DNA of 9,993 nt from JAZNGX01 sp045576675 (GCA_045576675.1 JAZNGX010000088.1:1-9993); one strand, 5' to 3'. Numbered from the stretch's first letter, positions 1 to 5,723 are shown. Numbers and translations are program-made. The notes: generated from the sequence alone by a model not told the origin.

Positions 1-1
1 C

Positions 2-145
2 TTCGCTTCCGAGTTATCAATAATGCCTGAACACATACAGTCTTTGGTTTTTGAAGAGATAGCAGAATTAACAAGAGGCACTCTTTGGAATGGCAAGGAA
101 TGGGTTGCTGATTATCGAAGATTAAGAGCAATCGCTCATAAATAA
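2..145 (+). CDS. C-terminal end of an unidentified protein (5' truncated by window edge)
   Basis: An open frame enters from the left edge and ends at TAA 143-145, giving 47 residues. The end reads ...GKEWVADYRRLRAIAHK. It is mixed charged and hydrophobic, with a basic C-terminus, and looks helical; no signal or membrane segment is visible. I do not recognise the family. It reads in the same direction as the nitrilase-family gene that starts 135 bp downstream, but a plausible promoter lies between them, so they are probably separate transcription units. It could be a genuine C-terminus or a chance open frame; the protein-like composition favours the former. Confidence 0.5.
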   Translation, partial: FASELSIMPEHIQSLVFEEIAELTRGTLWNGKEWVADYRRLRAIAHK

Positions 146-210
146 TCAAATTTTAATTTATCTAAAGATTTTTTTGGTTCTAATGTGATACGAACTCTCA
201 CTAAAAAAGA

Positions 211-239
211 TTGGCATCCAGATTATACAGTCTTTATAT
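211..239 (+). repeat. 29-bp imperfect direct repeat, copy 1
   Basis: This stretch matches 1091-1119 at 24 of 29 positions without gaps; the last 16 bases (224-239) match at 15 of 16. The two copies bracket the nitrilase-family gene, copy 2 starting at the base right after its stop codon. Copy 1 coincides with the predicted promoter. Confidence 0.6.
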
Positions 240-240
240 A
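211..240 (+). promoter_or_regulatory. Putative sigma-70 promoter of the nitrilase-family gene
   Basis: TTGGCA at 211-216 is followed after 17 or 18 bases by TTATAT/TATATA (234-240). Transcription would then start near 247, which removes the TTG at 245 as a start codon and fits translation from the ATG at 281. This same stretch is one copy of an imperfect 29-bp direct repeat whose second copy lies at 1091-1119. Confidence 0.45.
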
Positions 241-280
241 AAGATTGTCGAAAATTTGCAAAAGGATGGATAAATATAAA

Positions 281-1090
281 ATGTTAAATGTTACTGTAAT
301 ACAACCAAAATATTTTTCGGGAGAAAATCCTGATGAAAAAATATCTGAATTTATACTAAGTGAATTGGAAAAAGTTACCGAGGGTGGACTTATAGTAGCC
401 CCTGAATATTCAAATGCAGGCGGTCTTTCAGATGCAGAAAGTGAAATCAAAGCTCTGCCACGAGCAAAATTTATGCTGAAAAAAGCGGCTGAAATTGCAG
501 AAAGAAAATCTGCGTATGTTGCAATAAACGTATTGGAACAGCGTGACGGAAAAATTAAGAACAGTACATATTTGTTTGATAAAAAAGGAAATGTTTCATT
601 TATCTATGATAAACAACATCTGCCGCCATCAGAGGTTAAACTTGGTGTATCACAGGGGAATGACTCAGGTAAGTGTAAATGCCTGTGCGAAGTGGATGGT
701 ATCAGATTTGCTTTTATGACTTGTTATGATGTGTATTTCAACGAGCAGATAGAGCATATAGCCAAGGGGAATGCGGATATCATACTTATTCCCGGTTATC
801 AGCGAGGAGAACGTACAGATATCATTTGCGCACAAGCAAAACTTACTGCATTCCGATGTAATGCATATGTTGCGAGGTCTTCTTATTCTATGGATACCGA
901 TGAGAATGGTGGATGTTCAATGATTGTTGCACCTGATGGAAAAATAATAAAGAATATGGGTAAGGAAATTGGTAGTGTTTCAGCAGAAATAGAACCTTTT
1001 GAAAAGTATATGAGAAGTGCAGGATACGGAGAAGAGCTAGTGAAAAATAATGACTTCATTTCTGCAGGACTTTGTCCAGAGGCTTTTTAA
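281..1090 (+). CDS. Carbon-nitrogen hydrolase (nitrilase superfamily)
   Basis: A 269-residue cytoplasmic hydrolase of the nitrilase superfamily, which cleaves non-peptide C-N bonds in amides, carbamoyl compounds or nitriles. The complete catalytic triad is visible: Glu42 in LIVAPEYSN, Lys111 in YDKQHLPP, and the nucleophile Cys148 in FMTCYDVYF. The length is normal for a single-domain amidase. The ATG at 281 is chosen because the family's first beta strand (MLNVTVIQPK) begins exactly there and AAAGGATGG at 261-269 can serve as ribosome binding site. A TTG at 245 and an ATG at 266 are in frame, but the first overlaps the likely promoter and the second overlaps the Shine-Dalgarno. The substrate cannot be told from sequence; omega-amidase, N-carbamoyl hydrolase and other aliphatic amidase activities are all possible. 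The gene stands alone between two copies of a direct repeat and is followed by a palindromic element. Confidence 0.9.
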   Translation: MLNVTVIQPKYFSGENPDEKISEFILSELEKVTEGGLIVAPEYSNAGGLSDAESEIKALPRAKFMLKKAAEIAERKSAYVAINVLEQRDGKIKNSTYLFDKKGNVSFIYDKQHLPPSEVKLGVSQGNDSGKCKCLCEVDGIRFAFMTCYDVYFNEQIEHIAKGNADIILIPGYQRGERTDIICAQAKLTAFRCNAYVARSSYSMDTDENGGCSMIVAPDGKIIKNMGKEIGSVSAEIEPFEKYMRSAGYGEELVKNNDFISAGLCPEAF

Positions 1091-1119
1091 CTGGCATCTA
1101 AAATATACTGTCTTTATAT
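1091..1119 (+). repeat. 29-bp imperfect direct repeat, copy 2
   Basis: Second copy of the repeat at 211-239, differing at five positions. It begins immediately after the TAA of the nitrilase-family gene and abuts the first hairpin of the ATATCGA element at 1120. It keeps a TGGCA word and a TTATAT word, so it may be a duplicated or displaced promoter segment. Confidence 0.6.
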
Positions 1120-1246
1120 GCGGTGCTTTAGCACCGCCGCGATATGAATTCATATCATATCGAGTTTGAACGAAGGGAAAACATATCGATTTCACGGAGT
1201 AAAAATATCGAGCAAACTTTAGTTTGCATATCGACAAAATTTTGTC
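1120..1246. repeat. Modular palindromic repeat element (ATATCGA hairpin array)
   Basis: A non-coding block made almost entirely of small palindromes. In order it holds a 7-bp stem hairpin with TTTA loop (1120-1137, GCGGTGC/GCACCGC), a perfect 16-bp palindrome GATATGAATTCATATC (1141-1156), then four copies of ATATCGA at 1157, 1183, 1205 and 1228. The bases between these words are themselves mostly inverted repeats: a weak GTTT/AAAC pair, a decayed TTTCAC/GTAAAA pair, and GCAAACTTTAGTTTGC (1212-1227). A perfect 14-bp palindrome GACAAAATTTTGTC (1233-1246) ends the block. The layout resembles dispersed, non-autonomous hairpin repeats seen in clostridial genomes. No transposase is present. It sits after the nitrilase-family gene and in front of the broken MATE gene, and could also act as an mRNA 3' structure or terminator. 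Confidence 0.6.
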
Positions 1247-1270
1247 CCTAACTTGACAAAATCATATAAT
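1242..1270 (+). promoter_or_regulatory. Putative promoter of the MATE fragment
   Basis: A perfect TATAAT at 1265-1270 lies 17 bases after TTGTCC (1242-1247), whose first bases belong to the terminal palindrome of the ATATCGA element. A perfect TTGACA also lies at 1253-1258 but has no good -10 partner at normal distance. The exact start is therefore uncertain. Confidence 0.35.
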
Positions 1271-1366
1271 TATGTTAAGCAAAGAAATGATACTTGGTTA
1301 AAAAAATATTCTCGACAAATCGGGTTTTGTTTGAATAATTATAAACGAAAAAAGGTGTTTTAAAAA

Positions 1367-1600
1367 ATGGATAATAAAAAAGAGTTTTTGGCAACAGAGC
1401 CTATCGGTAAGCTTTTGTTCAGACTGTCAATCCCAACAGTTGTGGCACAGCTTATCAATATGCTTTACAATATTGTTGACCGAATATACATAGGGCATAT
1501 GCCCGGTGATGGCAGCTTAGCACTCACGGGGGTGGGCGTTTGTATGCCGATTATCATGCTTGTTTCAGCGTTTGCGGCATTGGTAAGCTCAGGCGTTTAT
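1367..1600 (+). pseudogene. Truncated MATE-family multidrug efflux transporter (N-terminal remnant)
   Basis: The first 75 or so residues are typical of a MATE (NorM/DinF-like) cation-coupled efflux pump: a short cytoplasmic lead, PIGKLLFRLSIPTVVAQL, the NMLYNIVDRIYIG segment, and the second helix region ALTGVGVCMPIIML. MATE proteins are usually about 450 residues with 12 membrane helices, so most of the protein is missing. The ATG at 1367 has AAAGGTG at 1351-1357, so the stub still has translation signals. Homology stops near residue 77 (about 1595). The frame stays open to TAA at 1892-1894, but that tail is unfamiliar and then runs through the long hairpin and antisense to the next gene, so it is not believable as transporter sequence. 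The fragment probably arose by deletion or rearrangement beside the palindromic element. A function as a short peptide is unlikely. Confidence 0.7.
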
Positions 1601-1708
1601 CTTTTTCTCTTTTATCTGGGTTTCGTTAATCGTTATAGTGTTATGTCTGTAATTCGTGATGGTGTAGAAACAGAAGAACAAAATACACTTGTATCGGAAT
1701 CTGATTGT
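1601..1708 (+). other. Unassigned sequence after the MATE break point
   Basis: The MATE frame continues here as a short hydrophobic run (VYLFLFYLGFV) and an acidic stretch containing VETEEQNTLVSESDCDY. I see no MATE similarity and cannot name a family. It may be the C-terminus of a different gene joined in frame by deletion, or non-coding sequence. Confidence 0.3.
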
Positions 1709-1760
1709 GATTATATGGATGAGGGAGCAGCATATACGCTGCTCCCCCATCCATATAATC
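1709..1760. terminator. Long near-perfect hairpin between convergent genes
   Basis: The arms at 1709-1731 and 1738-1760 are complementary over 23 bases with a single mismatch, around the 6-base loop ATATAC. The GC-rich core GGGAGCAGC/GCTGCTCCC is nearest the loop. It lies 5 bases beyond the stop codon of the minus-strand gene ending at 1766 and faces the MATE fragment, so it probably stops transcription from both sides. Neither side carries a clear run of T after the stem, so classic intrinsic termination is not certain. Confidence 0.65.
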
Positions 1761-1765
1761 TGTTA

Positions 1766-2989
1766 TTAAATCTCAACTTCGAAATGTTTTCCTGCCCAGT
1801 AAGCAACCAGTGCACATATGTACGCATAGGAGCAATGCTTATCATAGTCAAAATATTCCAGCACCTTATTGAAGTCTGCCAACTGTTCTTTTGAAATGTT
1901 TTTATCTCCGCCGAGCAGTCTTATATATACCGCCTCAGTAATGTCTCTAATCGGTAAAACGTAGCTCCAATGTTCTGTCGTAGGAACATAATACTGATAT
2001 CCCTCAATCGCTGTGCTGGTTTTTGTTCTTGGTATAAAGTTGCTCCACATATTCTTACCCGGCTGGTCTCTCCACGATTCAAACGAGGAATTGATATTCT
2101 CATAATCAAGGCTTCCCTCATCAATTCTGTAGTCTTTAACCTTATCCACAACAAGTTTTAAAATATCCTCATATTTTTTCTTATACTCATCGTCCGGCTC
2201 AGCATCGTGAAGGAGTTTTATCGAAACTTGCATCTGAAGAAATCCGTACATACATGTTTTGGGAAGAAATCTTTCGGTTGCACGCTGTATTCCCTTATCG
2301 CGGATTTCTTTATACTTTTTATACCAATGCGCATCACGGCTTGCATACCATGCCGCAAGATAAATCATGTGTATACGGTTTGTTTCGTGGCTATAAAGAG
2401 TCGGTCCCCACATATTACATACAAGGCCCCTTTTACCGTCAGCTCTTAAGTAATCATATTCGTTTTCAGCAGTAATATTCTTTTCCGCACGCTCAGCAAA
2501 GGAAACTAAAACATCCGTTATCCATGCTCTGTGCTCATCTTTCATCATACTGCTTGTTAAATAGTGAAAAAGTCCATAAATACACTGGGTATACTGGTCT
2601 CTTGACGAATTTATATAATAGTTTTTTTTAGCAAATGGTGAAACACTTCTTGCAAGAAAACCTCTGTCCTCAGAGATGGTTGCACAGAGCTTTATGCCCG
2701 AAAGGAGACGATCTGCAAGCTCGTGTAATTTTTCGTCCTTTGTAACCTCATAGCGGTAAACAACAGCATCCAACATCAGAGGATTGTTGAGCATACTGTC
2801 CTCCATACCGGTACCCCATCCGCAAGGATTTGGTATCTGTTTTTCTACCTCCTCATCTATAGGCAGGTCCTTTATAAGACCATCTTCATCAAGTGAGGTT
2901 CTGTAGTCATAAATAAGATTTGTTTCCTTGCAGAGCATCTTGTTCTCAAAAAAATCCCAAATTTTATCCATGCACGTTTTAATTTCCAT
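1766..2989 (-). CDS. Uncharacterised (alpha/alpha)6-barrel-like protein, possible glycoside hydrolase or lyase
   Basis: A 407-residue protein with no signal peptide, so probably cytoplasmic. Its composition is rich in aromatic residues and repeated amphipathic helices, in the style of six-hairpin ((alpha/alpha)6) carbohydrate enzymes such as unsaturated uronyl hydrolases and related folds. Conserved-looking motifs are GTGMED (59-64), YINSSRDQYTQ (125-135), NMWGP (192-196) and HETNRIHM (201-208). Asp131 in SSRDQYT and Asp64 or Glu63 are plausible acid residues, but this is inference. I recognise the general pattern from unnamed bacterial proteins and cannot assign an enzyme family. The start is ATG at 2989, preceded by AAGGAG (3001-3006 on the complementary strand) with 11 bases of spacing. 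A GTG at 3001 would overlap that Shine-Dalgarno and is rejected. The gene has its own promoter and sits downstream of an AraC regulator, which may control it. Confidence 0.7.
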   Translation of the reverse strand: MEIKTCMDKIWDFFENKMLCKETNLIYDYRTSLDEDGLIKDLPIDEEVEKQIPNPCGWGTGMEDSMLNNPLMLDAVVYRYEVTKDEKLHELADRLLSGIKLCATISEDRGFLARSVSPFAKKNYYINSSRDQYTQCIYGLFHYLTSSMMKDEHRAWITDVLVSFAERAEKNITAENEYDYLRADGKRGLVCNMWGPTLYSHETNRIHMIYLAAWYASRDAHWYKKYKEIRDKGIQRATERFLPKTCMYGFLQMQVSIKLLHDAEPDDEYKKKYEDILKLVVDKVKDYRIDEGSLDYENINSSFESWRDQPGKNMWSNFIPRTKTSTAIEGYQYYVPTTEHWSYVLPIRDITEAVYIRLLGGDKNISKEQLADFNKVLEYFDYDKHCSYAYICALVAYWAGKHFEVEI

Positions 2990-3043
2990 TATAAAACTCA
3001 CTCCTTAAACAGATTGATTCACTTAATTCTTTTTTATGCCGCA

Positions 3044-3073
3044 AATATATCACAGCATTATCTGCTATTTCAA
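3044..3073 (-). promoter_or_regulatory. Promoter of the helical-barrel gene
   Basis: On the minus strand TTGAAA (3068-3073) is followed after 18 bases by TATATT (3044-3049). TGA immediately before the -10 gives an extended -10 (TGnTATATT). The start point would fall near 3037, leaving a leader of about 48 bases before the ATG at 2989. Confidence 0.55.
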
Positions 3074-3110
3074 TGTAATTTTTTTCAGTTTAATATAAAT
3101 TTTCCCCTTT

Positions 3111-3947
3111 TTAATGTTTGTACTTTTCACGGTATTCACCGGGAGTCATATTGTATTCCCTTTTAAAAAGGGTGAAGAAATAATTTTTTGACTCAATACC
3201 GAGCTTAGACAGTATATCATCTATCTTATCGTCTGTATACCGAAGGAGCATACATGCAATCGAAAGCTTTTTCTCGTTAAATAGCTGAGACAGCGTTTTG
3301 CCATATTCCTGCTTTATTATTCTCGAGGTCTGTTTAACACTCAGATGAAGCATATCCGCAACATCGGTTAGTGTCAGCTTATCGGTATACCTGTAATTAA
3401 CAATCTTTTCAATAATCTGAACATATTCTTTCGGCTTTTTATACTTTATTTCAGCAACATCCGATATACTCAGGGCTTCCGTTATTTCCATAACAATAAG
3501 CGACAAAAAAGACTTTAGTCTGTCATCATGAAACATATTATTTGCTTTATAGATATTTACGACCTCTTCAACGTAACGTTTTATTTTTTCTGTCATATCA
3601 ATACTGATAATTTTGTTACCAAATTCAATTGCAGGAGCAAAAACCCTGAAAACATAAGCCTCGTTAGCCTTTTCTGCACCAACATAAAAATGCTTTGTCT
3701 CAGGCGGAACAATAATGACAGAATCTGTAAATTCCAGTATGCCCTCAGCAGTCGCAAGTTTCATAGTGTTATCCGGTGCAAAAAACAGCTCACATACTGT
3801 ATGACGGTGAATATTCGACAACATATCAGAAAAGTTTACTTTTTCTCCATCAGGAGTCGCCCTCACAGAGTCACCGATATAAACCTGTGCATCTATATTT
3901 TTTATTTTTATTTCATAAGTTTCGAAACCGTTTTTTCTACCATTCAT
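3111..3947 (-). CDS. AraC-family transcriptional regulator with N-terminal cupin-like sensor domain
   Basis: A 278-residue one-component regulator. Residues about 35-110 form a cupin-like ligand-binding domain with the typical IHRHTVCELFF strand (46-56) and a FTDSVIIVPPETKHFY segment. The C-terminal 92 residues hold the AraC/XylS DNA-binding domain: a first helix-turn-helix in LTLTDVADMLHLSVKQTSR (near 191-210) and a second around IDDILSKLGIESKNYFFTLF (near 242-262). It ends with the family signature FKREYNMTPGEYRE. The length is normal. The ATG at 3947 has AAGGAG five bases upstream (3953-3958). Genes of this type usually sense a sugar or sugar acid and activate nearby catabolic genes. Here the candidates are the helical-barrel gene 121 bp downstream and the aldolase upstream, all on the same strand. 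An 11-bp inverted repeat at 3985-4019 lies just before the gene and may be its operator or leader structure. Confidence 0.93.
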   Translation of the reverse strand: MNGRKNGFETYEIKIKNIDAQVYIGDSVRATPDGEKVNFSDMLSNIHRHTVCELFFAPDNTMKLATAEGILEFTDSVIIVPPETKHFYVGAEKANEAYVFRVFAPAIEFGNKIISIDMTEKIKRYVEEVVNIYKANNMFHDDRLKSFLSLIVMEITEALSISDVAEIKYKKPKEYVQIIEKIVNYRYTDKLTLTDVADMLHLSVKQTSRIIKQEYGKTLSQLFNEKKLSIACMLLRYTDDKIDDILSKLGIESKNYFFTLFKREYNMTPGEYREKYKH

Positions 3948-3984
3948 ATTTACTCCTTGTTATTTAAAACAAAATTAAAGCCGT

Positions 3985-4019
3985 TGAGCAAAGTACAAGA
4001 ATTATTTATACTTTGCTCA
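3985..4019. repeat. Perfect 11-bp inverted repeat upstream of the AraC-type gene
   Basis: TGAGCAAAGTA (3985-3995) and TACTTTGCTCA (4009-4019) are exact complements separated by 13 bases. The repeat lies 38 to 72 bases before the ATG at 3947 on the minus strand, in the likely leader or promoter. It can be a protein-binding site for autoregulation or an RNA hairpin. On the plus strand it is followed by a T-rich stretch, so a terminator for leftward-facing plus-strand transcripts is also possible, although no plus-strand gene precedes it. Confidence 0.55.
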
Positions 4020-4122
4020 CTTTGTTTTTATATACGAACACATTCACAGTCATCAGCATAAGCATATTTATACTGAATGCAAGTGAACTGTACGATAATT
4101 GATATAAGCTTAGTACATCAGC
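4020..4122. other. Non-coding part of the interval before the AraC-type gene
   Basis: The interval from 3948 to 4488 contains no convincing intact gene. Apart from the inverted repeat at 3985-4019 and the transporter-like remnant at 4123-4440, I see only AT-rich sequence. Several TATAAA/TATATA words occur on the minus strand (for example near 4030 and 4066), but none has a good -35 partner, so the AraC promoter could not be placed. Confidence 0.3.
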
Positions 4123-4440
4123 CTATATAAAAAATATAGCATAAAAAATTATAAGAAACAATACTTTTTCTTTTTCATTTGCTCTGTCCCTGACATACGA
4201 TAAATATACAATAATAAATTTCACATTAGAATTAATGCTTAGACCAGTCTGATTTACTATGATATCATAAATAGATGAAGCAACAATCTGACCCAGAGTT
4301 TCGAACATTCCAATAACATTTAAGTTTCCGTGTTTTCCCCCGACAATACAAATACACGTATTAACTGTCCGCACTATACCGTAAATGCATAATAAAATCA
4401 GTGTTCTTACTGCCTTTATGGTTGTACTTTCTATCGCCAA
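4123..4440 (-). pseudogene. Possible remnant of an MFS-type membrane transporter
   Basis: An open frame of 105 codons on the same strand as its neighbours encodes hydrophobic segments (TLILLCIYGIVRTV, VKFIIVYLSYV, VLFLIIFYAIFFI) and the phrase IGMFETLGQIVASSIYDII. That phrase resembles the late-helix region of major facilitator proteins, where FExLGQxxGPxxYG-like sequence is common. There is no ATG start at the frame's beginning and no ribosome binding site; a TTG at 4440 would be the only start. It sits between the aldolase and the AraC gene, where a sugar-acid transporter would be expected. I read it as a decayed 3' part of such a gene, with limited confidence; it may equally be a chance AT-rich frame. 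Confidence 0.3.
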
Positions 4441-4470
4441 ATATACAGTTTCATATTAATTCCCATAGCC

Positions 4471-4492
4471 TTAACGTGATTTTTCACGTTAA
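4471..4492 (-). terminator. Hairpin overlapping the aldolase stop codon
   Basis: TTAACGTG (4471-4478) and CACGTTAA (4485-4492) form a perfect 8-bp stem with a six-base loop. The TAA stop of the aldolase (4489-4491) lies inside the stem. No T-run follows on the minus strand, so it may be a weak terminator, an mRNA-stabilising end, or an operator-like palindrome. Confidence 0.4.
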
Positions 4493-5379
4493 AGTTCTCC
4501 ATAAAAGCCTAACGCATCAAGCTTATTTTTCAGGTCGTTTATTACTTCTTCAGAACAAAGCTTTGCCGGCTTTTCTGTGTATCCCATATCAAAGCCAATT
4601 GTGGTCATAACCGCCTTCCAGTATGCAATATTTTTGCCGAATGCTATATTTATAAGCTTATTGTTTAGATTATGCTGTTCTTTAAGTGCTTCTGCTATAT
4701 TTCCCGATTTGAAGTTGTTATAAATTTTCACTGCGGTTTTAGGCATAATGTTGTACGTCGTGCCTATAGCACCGTCAGCACCAACACAAAGACCACAAAG
4801 AAGCGATTCATCAGGACCGTTCAGAATATTCAGCTGACCGCCTTTTATTTGTTTTATCTGCTCCATTGCATAATAGTTGGGTACAGTCATTTTGATACCT
4901 GCAACGTTATCAATTTCCGACAGTTCCTTTGCGAAGTTGACAACATCGAAATTCACATTTTTTATATAAGCATAAACAGGGAATTTACTTTTTTTTGCAA
5001 GTATTTTATAGTATTCAATAGTTTCTTCCTGGTCGAAATACTGCTGAAGTGACGGCGGAAGTGATGAAATTGCATCAATTTTCTGACTGTTTGCATGCTC
5101 AAGCAAATCCATAACTTCATCAAAATGTCCTGCACCGATATGTGCCATTATCTGCCCTCTTCCGGCGTTTGCAGAAATAACTGTTTCCAACATCTGTTTT
5201 CTGGTTTTAGCCGGAAGAATTGTACATTCACCTGTGTTTCCACCAACATAAAATCCGTTTACTCCACCATCAAGCTGGTATTCCACCAACTTTGCAACAG
5301 TGTCCTTTTTTACGTCAAGATTTTCGTCATAAACTGAAAATATAGCACTGTATATTCCCTCAAATAACATTTTCCCCAT
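4489..5379 (-). CDS. N-acetylneuraminate lyase / DHDPS-family class I aldolase
   Basis: A 296-residue cytoplasmic (beta/alpha)8-barrel aldolase. The family's Schiff-base lysine is Lys163 in VAGIKMTVPNYY, the active-site tyrosine is Tyr138 in FPVYAYIKN, and the pyruvate carboxylate loop is GGNTGE (46-51). Length is normal. K-x-T after Lys163 (Lys163, Thr165) is the pattern of N-acetylneuraminate lyase, whereas lysine-pathway DHDPS usually has GIKEA, so a lyase of a sugar acid such as sialic acid or a 2-keto-3-deoxy acid is favoured. Oddities: the usual YN(I/V)P after the tyrosine is replaced by YIKN, and Asn48 replaces the usual Ser/Thr of G(S/T)TGE, so the substrate may differ. ATG at 5379 has AAAGGAG (5390-5396) ten bases upstream. 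The promoter at 5452-5480 drives it. The products of such lyases are pyruvate plus an aldehyde sugar. The AraC regulator and helical-barrel gene lie downstream on the same strand. Confidence 0.88.
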   Translation of the reverse strand: MGKMLFEGIYSAIFSVYDENLDVKKDTVAKLVEYQLDGGVNGFYVGGNTGECTILPAKTRKQMLETVISANAGRGQIMAHIGAGHFDEVMDLLEHANSQKIDAISSLPPSLQQYFDQEETIEYYKILAKKSKFPVYAYIKNVNFDVVNFAKELSEIDNVAGIKMTVPNYYAMEQIKQIKGGQLNILNGPDESLLCGLCVGADGAIGTTYNIMPKTAVKIYNNFKSGNIAEALKEQHNLNNKLINIAFGKNIAYWKAVMTTIGFDMGYTEKPAKLCSEEVINDLKNKLDALGFYGEL

Positions 5380-5418
5380 AATTCAATATCTCCTTTGTTT
5401 GCTCTTATTTAGATATCT

Positions 5419-5436
5419 GATGTTTTAATCAACATC
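5419..5436. promoter_or_regulatory. Inverted repeat in the aldolase leader (possible operator)
   Basis: GATGTT (5419-5424) and AACATC (5431-5436) form a 6-bp inverted repeat with a six-base centre. It lies just downstream of the predicted transcription start of the aldolase gene, a normal place for a repressor site; it could also be a small leader hairpin. Confidence 0.3.
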
Positions 5437-5451
5437 GGTAATATAAAGCCC

Positions 5452-5480
5452 ATTATATCGTAAACTTTTTTCCTTTTCAA
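5452..5480 (-). promoter_or_regulatory. Promoter of the aldolase gene
   Basis: On the minus strand TTGAAA (5475-5480) is followed by exactly 17 bases and a perfect TATAAT (5452-5457). Transcription would start near 5445, giving a leader of about 65 bases. The same -35 word precedes the helical-barrel gene. Confidence 0.7.
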
Positions 5481-5603
5481 TTAACAAAAGAGACATTATT
5501 TTTTAAAAAATGGGACAATAAAAATCAGCATTACGGGGAATATAAACTGCAAAAATGTACTTTTGTGCTTAGCTTTTTTATTCGATAAGTAAAAGGTGGT
5601 TTT

Positions 5604-5723
5604 ATGAGAACTATTATTTTAGCAACATACTGTGATGATGTTGTTGCATTATGGGTTTTGGAGAGAACTGAAAATGAAAAAAATCCGTATATATTTCGTC
5701 AGAATAAATTGCAAAAAGTATGA
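5604..5723 (+). CDS. Possible small protein or leader peptide, 39 residues
   Basis: ATG at 5604 is preceded by AAAGGTGG (5592-5599), and the frame runs to TGA at 5721-5723. The peptide begins MRTIILATYCDDVVALWVLE and ends in a polar, basic tail. I do not recognise it and see no membrane segment or signal. It lies 104 bp before the solute-binding protein gene on the same strand, with inverted repeats overlapping and following its end, so it could be a leader peptide, a small protein, or the decayed start of an older gene. The ribosome binding site is the main support. Confidence 0.3.
   Translation: MRTIILATYCDDVVALWVLERTENEKNPYIFRQNKLQKV

Noticed and set aside
245..280. Upstream TTG (245) and ATG (266) starts for the nitrilase-family gene
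   Set aside because: The TTG overlaps the likely promoter start region, the ATG overlaps the Shine-Dalgarno-like AAAGGATGG, and the family fold begins at the ATG at 281.
1157..1234. CRISPR-like array from the regularly spaced ATATCGA words
   Set aside because: The repeated word is only 7 bases, the spacers are themselves palindromes of 15 to 19 bases, and no cas genes are nearby.
1253..1258. Perfect TTGACA before the MATE fragment as the -35
   Set aside because: The perfect TATAAT follows after only 6 bases and nothing like a -10 is present 16 to 18 bases downstream.
1601..1894. Continuation of the MATE frame as real coding sequence to 1894
   Set aside because: It has no MATE similarity, passes through the long hairpin, and overlaps the opposite-strand gene by over 100 bases.
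1970..2475. Plus-strand open frames inside 1766-2989
   Set aside because: They lie antisense to a gene with a clear start, promoter and motifs, and encode no recognisable protein.
2990..3001. GTG start at 3001 for the helical-barrel gene
   Set aside because: It lies inside the AAGGAG ribosome binding site that serves the ATG at 2989.
3528..4061. 177-codon plus-strand frame across the AraC-type gene
   Set aside because: It is mostly antisense to a clear AraC-family protein and its product is rich in Cys, Phe and Tyr, as expected from a shadow frame.
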